Shown here piece by piece: positions 37,297 to 46,828 of a DNA stretch of 64,000 nt. The position numbers were made by a program, and so were the translations under genes. Numbering within the stretch: the first letter of the stretch is position 1; every line of letters starts with the position of its first letter. The stretch is from Paenibacillus sp. OVF10. GTDB taxonomy: Bacteria; Bacillota; Bacilli; Paenibacillales; Paenibacillaceae. The stretch is taken from NCBI GenBank assembly GCA_022836915.1, contig CP094668.1:6448001-6512000 (forward strand). Direction: 5' to 3'. The notes under the pieces are model-generated. The model was not told where the DNA came from. It did no database searches and saw only the letters and a program-made list of their open reading frames with translations.

Positions 37297-38234
37297 CAGA
37301 ATTCCTTTCTCAACCGGGGATTCATCGCCGCATTAATGATGTCGGATAACGTATTAAACAAGACAAAGGTTACAGCCAACATCAGAACATACGCCTGAAT
37401 AATCGGAAAATCCCTGCTTAAAATGGATTTTACACTGAGCCTTCCGAGCCCCGGCCAGGCAAATACATTTTCAATGACCACCGTACTGCCCAGCACGATC
37501 GGGATCGCCATGCAAAAGATGGACACAGCCACCTGTAATGAATTTCTCAGAATATGCAGGGTTACTTTCTTTTCGCTCAGACCGCTTGCCCTTGCATATA
37601 ATACATAGTCCTCATTCATATTGCTCAGCATGGAACTTCGAACCGTTCGGAAATAAATGCCTGTATAACTCACCGTGATTACAATCACCGGTAGAATGTA
37701 GCTTCGATACGAGTCCATGCCGCTGGTAGGTAACAGGTCCAGCTTGACGGAAAAATACCAGATCATCATGGCTGCAAGCCAGTAGGATGGCATGGCGGTA
37801 AGGAAAAATGATACGCCTCTGACCGATCGATCCAGCAACTTGCCTTCTCTCATGGCACAGATCACACCCAGCAGAATGGACAGCGCAATAATGAATACCG
37901 ATGAGACAAGCGTTAACTTCAATGTGTTCATAAAAGCCGGCCCCATCAATGACCATACGGGTTCACCAGATACATAAGAATTGCCAAAGTCCAACTGCAC
38001 AACAGCCATAATCCAGTTCACATACTGGATCATGAACGGCTGATCGAACCCCAATGCCTTGTTGGTCTGGGCAATTAATTCCTCTGTGATCTGCGGAACT
38101 TCCTGTGCCTGTAACACAACAACCGCCGGGTCCAAGGGAGATAGATTAATCAGAACAAACGTTATCAATGAAATGATAATCAGTAAAGGGATGGTTAACA
38201 GAATCCTTTTGACGATATAACTTCCCATATCCAT
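37296..38234 (-). CDS. Metallophore ABC importer permease (CntB/DppB-like)
   Basis: 312-residue permease. The start MDMGSYIVKRILLTIPLLII is the DppB N-terminal helix, then LGFDQPFMIQYVNWIMAVVQ and LDFGNSYVSGEPVWSLM. The C-terminal part has YARASGLSEKKVTLHILRNSL (EAA loop) and TVVIENVFAWPGLGRLSVKS, the family end motif. It lies 7 bases after the binding protein gene and shares one base with the next start (TGATG). Confidence 0.88.
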   Translation of the reverse strand: MDMGSYIVKRILLTIPLLIIISLITFVLINLSPLDPAVVVLQAQEVPQITEELIAQTNKALGFDQPFMIQYVNWIMAVVQLDFGNSYVSGEPVWSLMGPAFMNTLKLTLVSSVFIIALSILLGVICAMREGKLLDRSVRGVSFFLTAMPSYWLAAMMIWYFSVKLDLLPTSGMDSYRSYILPVIVITVSYTGIYFRTVRSSMLSNMNEDYVLYARASGLSEKKVTLHILRNSLQVAVSIFCMAIPIVLGSTVVIENVFAWPGLGRLSVKSILSRDFPIIQAYVLMLAVTFVLFNTLSDIINAAMNPRLRKEF

Positions 38235-38241
38235 CTCCGCT

Positions 38242-39872
38242 CTATTTAAAATTCATTTTTTCAAAAGGTAGTTCATATTGGGTCTGCTTGAATGAGATTC
38301 CATCGAGATTTTCAGGAGCGACTACGGTGACACGTCCATTGGTAATTGGGATGAAGACTGCTTCATCATGGACGATCTTCATAATGTCGGCATACAGGGA
38401 TTGGCGTGAAGCCTCATCCGTGGAAACCATGACCGCATCGATTTTTTTGTACAATTCATCTGCTTTGGAAATTCCGCTTGTCGTATGCTTGTATGCCGAA
38501 TCGGACGTAAATGCCGCAATGGTACTTTGTGGATCATAGGCCAGTCCCCAGGTTTGATTAAAGAGCAGGTCATATTCCCCGGTGGCTCTCCGATTCGCAA
38601 TGGAAGTGGATTCTTCGCCCACAATCTCAAGCTGAACACCCAATTCTTTCATCGAATACTGGATCAATTCAGCCTGTATTTTCTGTGAAGACGAGTTGCT
38701 GTCATAGTATAGTTTCATGGCTAAAGGCTGACCGTTCTTCGTTCTCACCTCTTTACCATCCGCCAATGTCCAGCCAGCTTGGTCCAAAAGATTTTTAGCC
38801 ATTTCCGGATCATAATCCCGTTTCTTCAGGTCTACCTTGGCGTAATTGACATTGGCTGAAAATAGCGTGTCCGCTACAGTCTGCGTTCCGTTAAAAATAT
38901 CCTTACTGATCGTTTCGCGATCAATGCCACCCCATAGCGCTTCCCGCACTGCCGTTTCCTGAACCGGACTATTCTCGCGACTGCTATTGGCTACGATCAT
39001 ATTAGTATTCATCGCTTCACTTCGAACCACTTGATAACCACCGGATTCAGCCAATTGGTCCATGGCTTCGACATCGATACTATCTGCTCCCCGGTCATCG
39101 GTGAACACAAAGTTGATCTCTCCCTTTTGCAATGCCAGGAATGTTGTTTCACCTGCCGGAAGGACCTTGGATGTGATCTTCTTGATTGCAGGTGCACCAC
39201 CCCAATAGTCTTCATTGGCTTCAAACGTGGCATTCTCTTCGACTTTATGAGCAGTAAGCTTGTAAGGTCCTGTACCGTGGAAACCACTTACTCCGTCTTT
39301 GGTTCCGCCATCCTTGAAATCCTTGGGTGATATGAAGACGTAAGGTCTTGTCATGGACAATTCCACCAGTGCCGGATAATAGGCTTCCGACAGCGTCAGC
39401 TCCACCGTGTGCTCATCTAAAACATTTACACTTGTGATTTTGGTAGACAGCTTGATCCAGGCATGTTTTTCGGCATTCGCCTGTACTGCATCGATATTTT
39501 GTTTAACCGCCTCTGCGTTGAACGGCTCTCCATCATGGAATTTCACATCTTGTCGCAGATGAAAGGTATAGGTCTTCCCATCCTCGGAAATATCCCATGA
39601 TTCAGCCAGCAATGGCTTGATTCCGTCAGGCGTGTTTTCTACCAGAGACTCATATATCATCCCTTGCGCAGGCATGGAACCTGTATACAGATGGGGGTTC
39701 ATATCATTAATATCTTTGGCAGAAGCATAGATGAGCTCCGTTTGCACCTGACTATTGGCGGACTCCGTCTGGGCGCCATCTTTCTCTTTGGGCTCTGCTG
39801 TCCGCATCCGACGAGCAGCGCAATGGCAGATACCAGCAATAATAACCATTTAAAAGTACTACCTTTATTCAC
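38242..39872 (-). CDS. Metallophore-binding lipoprotein (CntA-like), frameshifted
   Basis: Extracellular family-5 substrate-binding lipoprotein, 543 residues. GTG 39872 (AGGAGGAAAT before it) gives a signal peptide with lipobox LVGC; one base missing in the GGG run 39790-39792 separates it from PKEKDGAQTES. The mature protein has INDMNPHLYTGSMPAQGMIY, GKTYTFHLRQDVKFHDGEPF, SGFHGTGPYKL and DYWGGAPAIKKITSKVLPA. In the cnt system this protein captures the metal-opine complex. Repeat copy C lies between it and the opine dehydrogenase gene. Confidence 0.85.
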
Positions 39873-39910
39873 TATATTTCCTCCTGATGATGAAATTACA
39901 AGCAGACCTC

Positions 39911-40085
39911 GTAGGTTACATCGGGCAACTCCGATTGCAGTACCATCTTCCGATCACTGTTATCCCCAGATTTTTTGATCTCTTTTCCAAAGAGAAAATC
40001 CGGGGATAAAGGCGACCGCTTCGCTTCTTCAGATTGGTTCTGCACTCTTCGTTATGATGTAAACATCAGGTTCAACTTGATTAAT
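39911..40085 (+). repeat. Dispersed hairpin repeat, copy C (shorter left end)
   Basis: The same order of blocks as copy A: ATCTTCCGATCACTG, TTATCCCCAGATTTTTTG, AAATCCGGGGATAAAG, CGCTTCGCTTCTTCAG, then GATGTAAACATCAGGTTCAAC as the right end. The left terminal repeat is barely recognisable. It occupies most of the 243-base gap between cntM and the binding-protein gene, inside an otherwise gapless operon, and would be transcribed as a long hairpin. Confidence 0.75.
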
Positions 40086-40115
40086 TTGAGATGTAATTAA
40101 CCCAATTACTCAAAG

Positions 40116-41402
40116 TCAAAGGCCGGTGCAAATCATGCGGATATCCTCGTCAAAGGATTGGATGACAAAGGCATCGGACAAGCGTTGATTCGGGTGTGCG
40201 TCAGCTACTTCCTGAATTTTTGCCTCATATCTGGCGATAAATTGATCAATGGTTGGACAGCTCACATCGAGATGTCTGGCAATGCCCTGGATGATTTTAA
40301 TGCGATAGTAATCTTCCTTGGGCATACGGGGAATATCTAGCTCCCCTTCGCGGTTCATGAACGTTTTGCGGAATGGGACTGCTGAAAAGTCAAAATATTT
40401 CCCTGCCGAATCGGGTTCCGAGAATGGATCAATCAATAAGGAGGTGTACCGTATGTATAATAAATACTCTTGATGAATGACCTGCAGTTGATTGAAATTC
40501 TCGATATCCTGGCGTGATATACTCTCTAATCGAACCGGATAGTTGTCATCCGTCATGAATTGAAGCAGGTTCACTTTCTGAATATCAAGTCGGTCCGTAA
40601 TATTCATAATCTCCTGCCACTGTGCCCGCATTTCCCGTATCAAAACTTGTGTAATCGGACCTTCAGGATACATCTTGTATACGTATTTCTGAGTATCTGG
40701 AGCTCCAAAGATGGCTTCTAATGAGAAGTCATTCATGAACAAGGGCGGATGAACGTACAACGAGATATTTCTCGTTTCCGCCTCCAGTGGAGATCGCATC
40801 ACTTCCAGCGCAATACCCAAACGTTCATAAACTTGGCGTAACATACTGACCTGTTCAGACGGGTAACGAGTGGAACCGATATAGACCTTTTTCTTCACCC
40901 CTGTAGTAATCACATGATTGGACGGATGTTCGTGCATCCAACGGGTATCTCCGAGGTAGGTAGAGAAACTGATCACTTCCGGCGCTGCATTCCGCTCTCT
41001 CATATAATGGGTCACGAGTCGATTCGACCCAAACGTTGGAGAAATTAAAATGATACATTTCAGTTGTTTGATGAATTCATTTTTCATTTTTTCCAATACA
41101 TCGATATAAGCATCGGTGGTAACCGCCAAAATGAGTGTATCCCATTCCCCCTCAATGGTGTCATATCCCTTGAACACATGATCAACGAAACACTCACCTG
41201 CGAGCGATTGATGTTTCTCATTTTGAATGCTGACCTGAATACGTTGATTGCTCTGTTCGAGGGCTGAGAATACGGACGCTGAACGAACCGATTGTCTCCC
41301 CGCAATGCCTATTAAGCAGTTGAGATGATCTTTGAGCGTTACCGCAAGCTGAATGGATGCAGGCCCGGTTCCAAGTAACAGAATTCGCTGAAGATTGCTC
41401 AT
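40116..41402 (-). CDS. cntM: Opine metallophore dehydrogenase (CntM-like)
   Basis: 428-residue NAD(P)H-dependent opine synthase that condenses the CntL product with an alpha-keto acid. It starts MSNLQRILLLGTGPASIQLA, with the dinucleotide motif GTGPAS. It contains GIAGRQSVRSASVFSALEQ, WDTLILAVTTDAY, LISPTFGSNRLVTHYM, STYLGDTRWMHEHPSNHVIT and SLYVHPPLFMNDFSLEAIFG, all characteristic of staphylopine dehydrogenases. Whether it uses pyruvate or alpha-ketoglutarate cannot be seen. Third gene of the Zur-controlled operon. Confidence 0.9.
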   Translation of the reverse strand: MSNLQRILLLGTGPASIQLAVTLKDHLNCLIGIAGRQSVRSASVFSALEQSNQRIQVSIQNEKHQSLAGECFVDHVFKGYDTIEGEWDTLILAVTTDAYIDVLEKMKNEFIKQLKCIILISPTFGSNRLVTHYMRERNAAPEVISFSTYLGDTRWMHEHPSNHVITTGVKKKVYIGSTRYPSEQVSMLRQVYERLGIALEVMRSPLEAETRNISLYVHPPLFMNDFSLEAIFGAPDTQKYVYKMYPEGPITQVLIREMRAQWQEIMNITDRLDIQKVNLLQFMTDDNYPVRLESISRQDIENFNQLQVIHQEYLLYIRYTSLLIDPFSEPDSAGKYFDFSAVPFRKTFMNREGELDIPRMPKEDYYRIKIIQGIARHLDVSCPTIDQFIARYEAKIQEVADAHPNQRLSDAFVIQSFDEDIRMICTGL

Positions 41403-41468
41403 ATAAGCCTCCTTAATTCAAAGTTCAATCTGTAATCCATTTGGACGCACTTGGATGCACATGCATAC

Positions 41469-42263
41469 CTATGCTTTTTGATACAACGCAATATCAAACA
41501 CATCATCCGGGCGCAGGATTTGGTCCACCAGCTTCCACTTGCTGCTGTCCGTCTCTTCCATCGGATAATTGAACAACGACTTCAACTGATCACCGTATCT
41601 CATGGCTACAACCACCTGTGCATTCGTCAGGGCATGCAGTTGATCAAGCAGCTCATATTTAGGGGCCACCGTAGAGCTGAAAATGATATGGGTTGCTTCC
41701 CTGGTATAATCCAGATCCTCCAGCAAGGTTGACTCCAAACGAATCTTCAAACCCGTGCCCAATGTCTCCACCACTTTTCGCCCGAGTGTAATGGACTCTT
41801 CATCAATATCGATCCCGACAACCTGTGCACCTGTTCGCTTGGCGATGAGTAATGGTGTCATTGGGAATGAACCGGAGCCTACCAACAACACTCTGGAATC
41901 GGAGGTGACATGGAAGCTGCCAAATTCTTTATCGATACACTCTTCTATGTTTTTGAAATAATCGGCAATCTGCACATCCCCGTTCTCTAACTTTAATGCA
42001 CGATATTTCTCCATGATCGCCACACACTGGGCGGATTTATTTCTTAACTGCCACACAAGCGAATCAAGCTCTTCCAGCTCGGAATGCTCCAACTGTTCCC
42101 AGGCTGCCTTATTCTCCTGATCGGTCACAAAGCGGGAGTAGTCATTGATCACAGCTTCCAGCTCCGAACTATGCTGAATCGTATGATCATACTTGCTCGC
42201 GAGCTTATCAAATTTCTCTGCAAATTCACTCAAACATGTCTGAAAATGAACCAATGTGATCAT
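41469..42263 (-). CDS. cntL: Nicotianamine-synthase-like aminobutyryltransferase (CntL-like)
   Basis: 264-residue enzyme that transfers an aminobutyrate group from S-adenosylmethionine to histidine. The helical N-terminal domain (FAEKFDKLASKYDHTIQHS) is followed by a Rossmann domain with VLLVGSGSFPMTPLLIAKR, GAQVVGIDIDEESITLGRK and ATHIIFSSTVAPKYELLDQ, typical of the bacterial NAS/CntL family. It lies between cntK and cntM in the order found in Staphylococcus aureus (KLM). Confidence 0.9.
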   Translation of the reverse strand: MITLVHFQTCLSEFAEKFDKLASKYDHTIQHSSELEAVINDYSRFVTDQENKAAWEQLEHSELEELDSLVWQLRNKSAQCVAIMEKYRALKLENGDVQIADYFKNIEECIDKEFGSFHVTSDSRVLLVGSGSFPMTPLLIAKRTGAQVVGIDIDEESITLGRKVVETLGTGLKIRLESTLLEDLDYTREATHIIFSSTVAPKYELLDQLHALTNAQVVVAMRYGDQLKSLFNYPMEETDSSKWKLVDQILRPDDVFDIALYQKA

Positions 42264-42304
42264 TTCTTTTCCCCCAATACGTTGTCTCGATCATGTCATG
42301 TACC

Positions 42305-43165
42305 TCATGCGTTTATAACGCTCCATTCTGCTGGAGCATCTATGAAGGCTTTGCCTTGAGCCACGATGCCAACCGATCCCTCAATCGTAATGCTCCCAAG
42401 TTCTGCGCCATCCCACTGGGCCGCTACTTTAATCGCACCACCGGGCTGCTTGATATACTGCGTAATCTGCCTCTGCTGGCTCCATGCGAGATAGGCTCCC
42501 ACGGAGGCCGTACCCGATCCACATCCTCTCTCCCAGATCAGACTATCCAGCTCCGGAACATAGATGAGTGGGGCCATTTCTTCCGAGTGTGATTGATATA
42601 ACAAGATACCGATCAGCTTATCTCCCAGGGTTAATCCCAGTAACCTTGCAAGGGTCTGTGCCCTTCTCTTCATCGTATCGTCGAAGTCATCGACTTCAAT
42701 CACGATATGGATGAACTCAGCGTACCGGATGATCACCATATCGAGCTCGATGCCTTCGTAACGGATTGTTCGCTGCTCAATCTGCTTCGGAACCGGCATG
42801 GTTACCTGACAGTTGTATTCGTTCTGCTGCTTCTTCACATGGCACATGATCAATTGATCGGTTCCGGAAACCTCCAGCATGATATCCATAGACTCCTGTT
42901 GTACCAGTCCTGCTTCAGATGCGAGGTGTGCTGCAAGTGCCATGCAGGCATTGCCACAGAACTCTCCTCCGGCCATTTCCAGACGGGCCACAGCTTCCGG
43001 TCTCCTCGTTGGTTCAATGAATCCCACTTGTTCAGCGTAAACGTTATCATACGACATTAGACGAGTTGCAATATGATTGTATTTCTCTGCTGCATGATCC
43101 GTTTTAACCAGAATCGTCATGTTTTGAGTGGGACTGAACTTGATAAAATCGATCTCCTGTTTCAT
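42305..43165 (-). CDS. cntK: Histidine racemase (CntK-like, DapF fold)
   Basis: 286-residue cofactor-independent racemase providing D-histidine for the metallophore. It has the two-Cys catalytic layout of the diaminopimelate epimerase fold: AGGEFCGNACMALAAHL and WERGCGSGTASVGAYLA. The start MKQEIDFIKFSPTQNMTILV and its position before cntL and cntM separate it from true DapF. Its presence argues for a D-His-containing product (staphylopine or bacillopaline type) rather than pseudopaline or yersinopine. First gene behind the Zur box. Confidence 0.88.
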   Translation of the reverse strand: MKQEIDFIKFSPTQNMTILVKTDHAAEKYNHIATRLMSYDNVYAEQVGFIEPTRRPEAVARLEMAGGEFCGNACMALAAHLASEAGLVQQESMDIMLEVSGTDQLIMCHVKKQQNEYNCQVTMPVPKQIEQRTIRYEGIELDMVIIRYAEFIHIVIEVDDFDDTMKRRAQTLARLLGLTLGDKLIGILLYQSHSEEMAPLIYVPELDSLIWERGCGSGTASVGAYLAWSQQRQITQYIKQPGGAIKVAAQWDGAELGSITIEGSVGIVAQGKAFIDAPAEWSVINA

Positions 43166-43198
43166 CGCAGCGACTACTCCTGTTCTTCTTTTTTTATC

Positions 43199-43219
43199 TA
43201 ATAGTAATTATTACGATTA
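43199..43219 (-). promoter_or_regulatory. Zur box of the zincophore operon
   Basis: The core AGTAATTATTACGATT is identical to the site at 31924-31944 over all 21 bases. It lies 34-54 bp upstream of cntK and 12 bp downstream of the -10 element. Confidence 0.88.
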
Positions 43220-43231
43220 AAGGTCGAGAAA

Positions 43232-43261
43232 AATATAGCACATCCTTTTGGGGAGCGTCAA
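43232..43261 (-). promoter_or_regulatory. Sigma-A promoter of the zincophore operon
   Basis: Minus strand TTGACG (43256-43261), 18-bp spacer, TATATT (43232-43237). Same geometry as the promoter of the GTPase-rpsN operon. Confidence 0.75.
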
Positions 43262-43494
43262 CAAATATTTCCATTAAAAAAAATAAAATTTAACAATACC
43301 TTTAGCTGCCCTTCCTGTAAGAAAACCCAAACAGAGCTGACGCTTTTGCGCCAACCCTAGCCATAACTACACCATATATTAAGATTCAACGACTCGTCGT
43401 CCCGAGACCGCTCTTATCAAATAAATACGAAAAACGGTTGCCGTCGAACGGAACCGTTTCGATCTGGATATGACCCAGTGATTCACTATACTCA

Positions 43495-44720
43495 TCACTC
43501 TTGATGTGCTTGCACATTGTGCAGTGCTTTCTCAGCCAGTGCAGCCAGAAGATGTGCTCCGAGCGGCAATGCCTGTTCATCCACATCAAAGCCAGGGTGA
43601 TGCCACTCATGCGGGCCAGAGGTGCCCAGGAAGAGGAACAGGCCGGGAACTTCTTTTTGATAAAAGAGAAGTCCTCACCTGCTGGAGAAGGTAGCGGTCT
43701 AACACTATTCAATCCAATCTCACTTGCAACTTGCTCCGCCGCAGATGCGAGAGACTCATCGTTGACCACGGCAGGTGGTCCCTGAATCCAGCGAACCGTA
43801 GCACGTGTGCCATAGGCCGCCGCAACACCCGCTACCACCTGATTGAAACGCTCGCGAATCCGTGCACGCACTTTCTCATCAAAGGTACGTACCGTGCCAT
43901 CGAGTATCGCTTCATCCGGAATAACGTTCCAGGCTGTGCCGCTGTGTAGCTTGGTGACACTGATTACGGCACTCTCCTGTGCTCCTACATTACGACTCAC
44001 AATGGCCTGTAATGCCGTAACAATATGTGCGGCAACCACGATTGGATCAATGCCGGCTTCAGGCACGGCTGCATGGGTACCTACACCTTCCACTTTGACA
44101 ACAAAACCGTCTGCTGCTGCCATCAATGCGCCTTCCCGAATGCCCACCGTACCTACCTGGAGATCAGGCTTGTTATGTAATCCGAATACCGCCCGAACAT
44201 CGGACAATGCGCCGCTCTGGATCACTTGCCGAGCACCCGTTGCTTTTTCCTCCGAGGGCTGGAATATCAACCGTACTTTTCCCGGCAAACTGGACTCGCG
44301 CTGTTTCAGTAATCGTGCAGCACCAATCAGAATTGCCGTGTGTGCGTCATGTCCGCAAGCGTGCATCTTTCCATCTACCTGGGAGGCAAATTCCAGCTTT
44401 GTCTCTTCCTGAATGGGCAGCGCATCAATATCTGCTCTTAGGGCAACAACAGGTCCGTCCCCTTGGCCTACTTCAGCGACAAGCCCTGTCCTCAGCGCAT
44501 ATTCGTCTGCAATACGGACGCCTTCCTCTTCCAGCCAACTGCGAATGGCTGCTGTCGTCTCCTTTTCCTCGCCGGACAATTCCGGGTTGCGATGCAGATG
44601 TCGCCGAATGGTGATTAAACGTTCCGCAAATTCTTCCGCCCGTTCACCGTGAAGTTCATGCTCGGGGCCCTGTACTTGTTGCTCAGCCTGTTGTTTAGGC
44701 TGTTCCAGATCACTTTTCAT
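43495..44720 (-). CDS. M20 amidohydrolase (YtnL/SndA-like), frameshifted near the end
   Basis: 408-residue metallo-amidohydrolase that removes N-acetyl groups from modified cysteines in ytm/ytn-type pathways. Metal ligands and the catalytic Glu lie in GKMHACGHDAHTAILIGAARL and IFQPSEEKATGARQV; AAADGFVVKVEGVGTHAAVPE and SPAGEDFSFI follow. One base missing in the TTTTT run 43654-43658 scrambles the last 55 residues; repair gives EVPGLFLFLGTSG and EWHHPGFDVDEQAL with a stop at 43495. ATG 44720 has GGGAGG 7 bases upstream. Confidence 0.85.
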
Positions 44721-44770
44721 CACATGGCCTCCCATTCATATATATTCACTGCTATATTAACTGCCTACTT

Positions 44771-45832
44771 CTATCCGATTGCAGCTTCCTGTTCCTTGGA
44801 TTCCAGTGCAAATTCACTGAGTCCCTGCTCTGCCAGAATCTCACGCAACAATTCGAATGAACGAATTCGCTTGGCAAAGTCCCGTGTAGCTGTAGTCACA
44901 ATGAACTCTTCCACGGCAAAATCCTGCTGGAACTTCAACAGTGCCTGACCTACGGTTTCTTTTGTACCCCGGGTCACACTTGGCTCCAGAATTTCGATCC
45001 GATAGGTTTCGTTTGATTGACGTCCGAATTCTTCCGCCTGCTCCACAGAACCAACGGTCAGCACCTTTCCACTCTCCAGATGAATCTTCACCAGCATATG
45101 CTCACTCGCAAGTCCTTCCGCTTCTTCCTCACTCTCGGCCACAATTAACGATATGGCTAATGCAGCGTAAGGCTCCCGTCCCTGGGAACGATCAAATTGT
45201 TCACGATATACACGGATCGCTTGAAGCGCTACCTCTATATTACTGTTAATGAACAGTGAAAAGACATATGGGAGTCCCAGTTCCGCAGCCATGCTTGCAC
45301 TATCGACACTTGCTCCAAGCACATACAGTTCCGCTGGAATGTCCGACACAGGCGAAGCGCTGAGACCTGCAAGTGGATGTGATGGATCTTCAAGCGGCTC
45401 ATTGTGGATGTATCGTTTCACCTGAACAATTTTCTCTTGCAGAGATGCAGCTTCCTGAATACCTTCCTGTAACGCCTGTGTTGAACGGGGTAATCCACCT
45501 GGTGCACGACCGATTCCCAGGTCAACTCTTCCGGGTCCGAGCGCTGCGAGGATATTGAAATTCTCGGCGACTTTGTATGGACTATAATGCTGGAGCATTA
45601 CTCCGCCAGACCCCAGCCGAATCCGCTTTGTATGCGCAAGCAAGTGGGAGATGAGTACCTCCGGGGAGGAACCTGCAACATGCCCGGAATCATGGTGCTC
45701 CGATACCCAGAACCGATGGAATCCAAGCTGCTCTGCCCGCTGTGCCAGCTCAATTGTATGCCGAAAAGCATCCACTGCCGTTTCCCCTTCATAGATAGGG
45801 GTCTGATCCAAAATGCCAACACGAATACTCAT
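44771..45832 (-). CDS. LLM-class flavin monooxygenase (YtmO-like)
   Basis: 353-residue luciferase-like oxidoreductase using reduced flavin. The start MSIRVGILDQTPIYEGETAV is followed by LGFHRFWVSEHHDSGHVAGS, LGSGGVMLQHYSPYKVAENF and ALGPGRVDLGIGRAPGGLPR, which is typical of the bacterial YtmO group. RBS GGAGAAGGAT precedes the start. It sits between the LysR regulator and the amidohydrolase; the Bacillus ytm/ytn operon contains the same combination for use of S-alkylated cysteines. Confidence 0.87.
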   Translation of the reverse strand: MSIRVGILDQTPIYEGETAVDAFRHTIELAQRAEQLGFHRFWVSEHHDSGHVAGSSPEVLISHLLAHTKRIRLGSGGVMLQHYSPYKVAENFNILAALGPGRVDLGIGRAPGGLPRSTQALQEGIQEAASLQEKIVQVKRYIHNEPLEDPSHPLAGLSASPVSDIPAELYVLGASVDSASMAAELGLPYVFSLFINSNIEVALQAIRVYREQFDRSQGREPYAALAISLIVAESEEEAEGLASEHMLVKIHLESGKVLTVGSVEQAEEFGRQSNETYRIEILEPSVTRGTKETVGQALLKFQQDFAVEEFIVTTATRDFAKRIRSFELLREILAEQGLSEFALESKEQEAAIG

Positions 45833-45886
45833 ATCCTTCTCCTCCTTGATTGTGCTGAACCGCTGTTCTTGAATCTTACAAACAAT

Positions 45887-46759
45887 CTATAACTGCCGCA
45901 GCAGTTCCCCGAAGGGCTCTGCCAATGGCGAATATTCTTCCTTTAACGTGACAACGCTGATCTGCAACGATACACCTGCTACCTCATGTACCTGAATGGG
46001 GAACAGCTCCTGATTCTGCACTTCCTTCTTCACCGTGAGTCCCGGGAGAAAGGCAATACCTGCCCCTTGCATAACCAGCTTCTTAGCCGTCTCCGAATTA
46101 TCGACATGATATGTAATATTCGGCGGATGTTCCAGCGAGTCGAAAGCCCGGTGAATGCGAAGCCAGTCCAGTGAACCACATTCAAAAAAGACCAGTTGCT
46201 CATTCCGGATGGCTTCCATGCTGACATGCCCGCTCTCAATGAATGGATGCCCTTTGTACACATAGAGCTGGATCGGATCTTCATAAAAAGCAACCGTACG
46301 GATCGCAGGATGCATGACCTTGCGCACAAAAGCAAGATCGATCTCTTGACCAAGCAGTTTGGCAATCAGCTGATCCGTCGTTGCTGTCGTCAATTTGATG
46401 TTAATTTCGGGGTAAGCTTCCTTGATCTTGGGTAGAAAATCGGGAATAACATAGTTAGATACCGATACTGTACTACCGAGCCGAAGCGCATCCGGTGTTG
46501 ATCGCCGTTGCTGAATCTTCTGCTTGCCCTTCTGAATCACTTGCAGCACTTGCTGCGCATATGGCAGGAATTTCCGACCTTCCTCTGTCAGCACGATTTG
46601 CTTGCCAAGCCGATCAAACAACTTGCAGCCCAGCTCCCTTTCCAGTGACTGAATGCGAGCTGTGACCGAAGGTTGGGACAAGAAGAGTACTTCGGCAGCC
46701 TTATTGAAGCTTCCATAATGATTGATATATACAAATGCTTCAATATTCTCGATATTCAT
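45887..46759 (-). CDS. LysR-family regulator (YtlI/CysL-like)
   Basis: 290-residue regulator. The N-terminal winged HTH is MNIENIEAFVYINHYGSFNK, AAEVLFLSQPSVTARIQSLE and RELGCKLFDRLGKQIVLTEEG; the effector domain starts about residue 85 (LRLGSTVSVSNYVIPDFLPK). ATG 46759 is chosen because GGAGG lies 5-6 bases upstream; a GTG at 46777 is possible. In Bacillus, YtlI (LysR) activates the ytm operon in response to sulfur supply, which suits this gene's position among sulfur genes, but regulation of its neighbours is inferred. Confidence 0.87.
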   Translation of the reverse strand: MNIENIEAFVYINHYGSFNKAAEVLFLSQPSVTARIQSLERELGCKLFDRLGKQIVLTEEGRKFLPYAQQVLQVIQKGKQKIQQRRSTPDALRLGSTVSVSNYVIPDFLPKIKEAYPEINIKLTTATTDQLIAKLLGQEIDLAFVRKVMHPAIRTVAFYEDPIQLYVYKGHPFIESGHVSMEAIRNEQLVFFECGSLDWLRIHRAFDSLEHPPNITYHVDNSETAKKLVMQGAGIAFLPGLTVKKEVQNQELFPIQVHEVAGVSLQISVVTLKEEYSPLAEPFGELLRQL

Positions 46760-46828
46760 GAGCGCCTCCGTATCCACGTCCGCAGACGTTTGATCTTATA
46801 TTGATTTATCCAATACATTTACTTGGTT

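Noticed and set aside
1753..40085. Dispersed repeat as an insertion sequence
   Set aside because: The copies are too short and contain no transposase frame; at most they could be moved by a protein encoded elsewhere.
43166..43385. Terminator-like GC-rich segment near AGCTGACGCTTTTGCGCC
   Set aside because: No stable stem with a T-run could be drawn; the region is explained by the promoter and Zur box.
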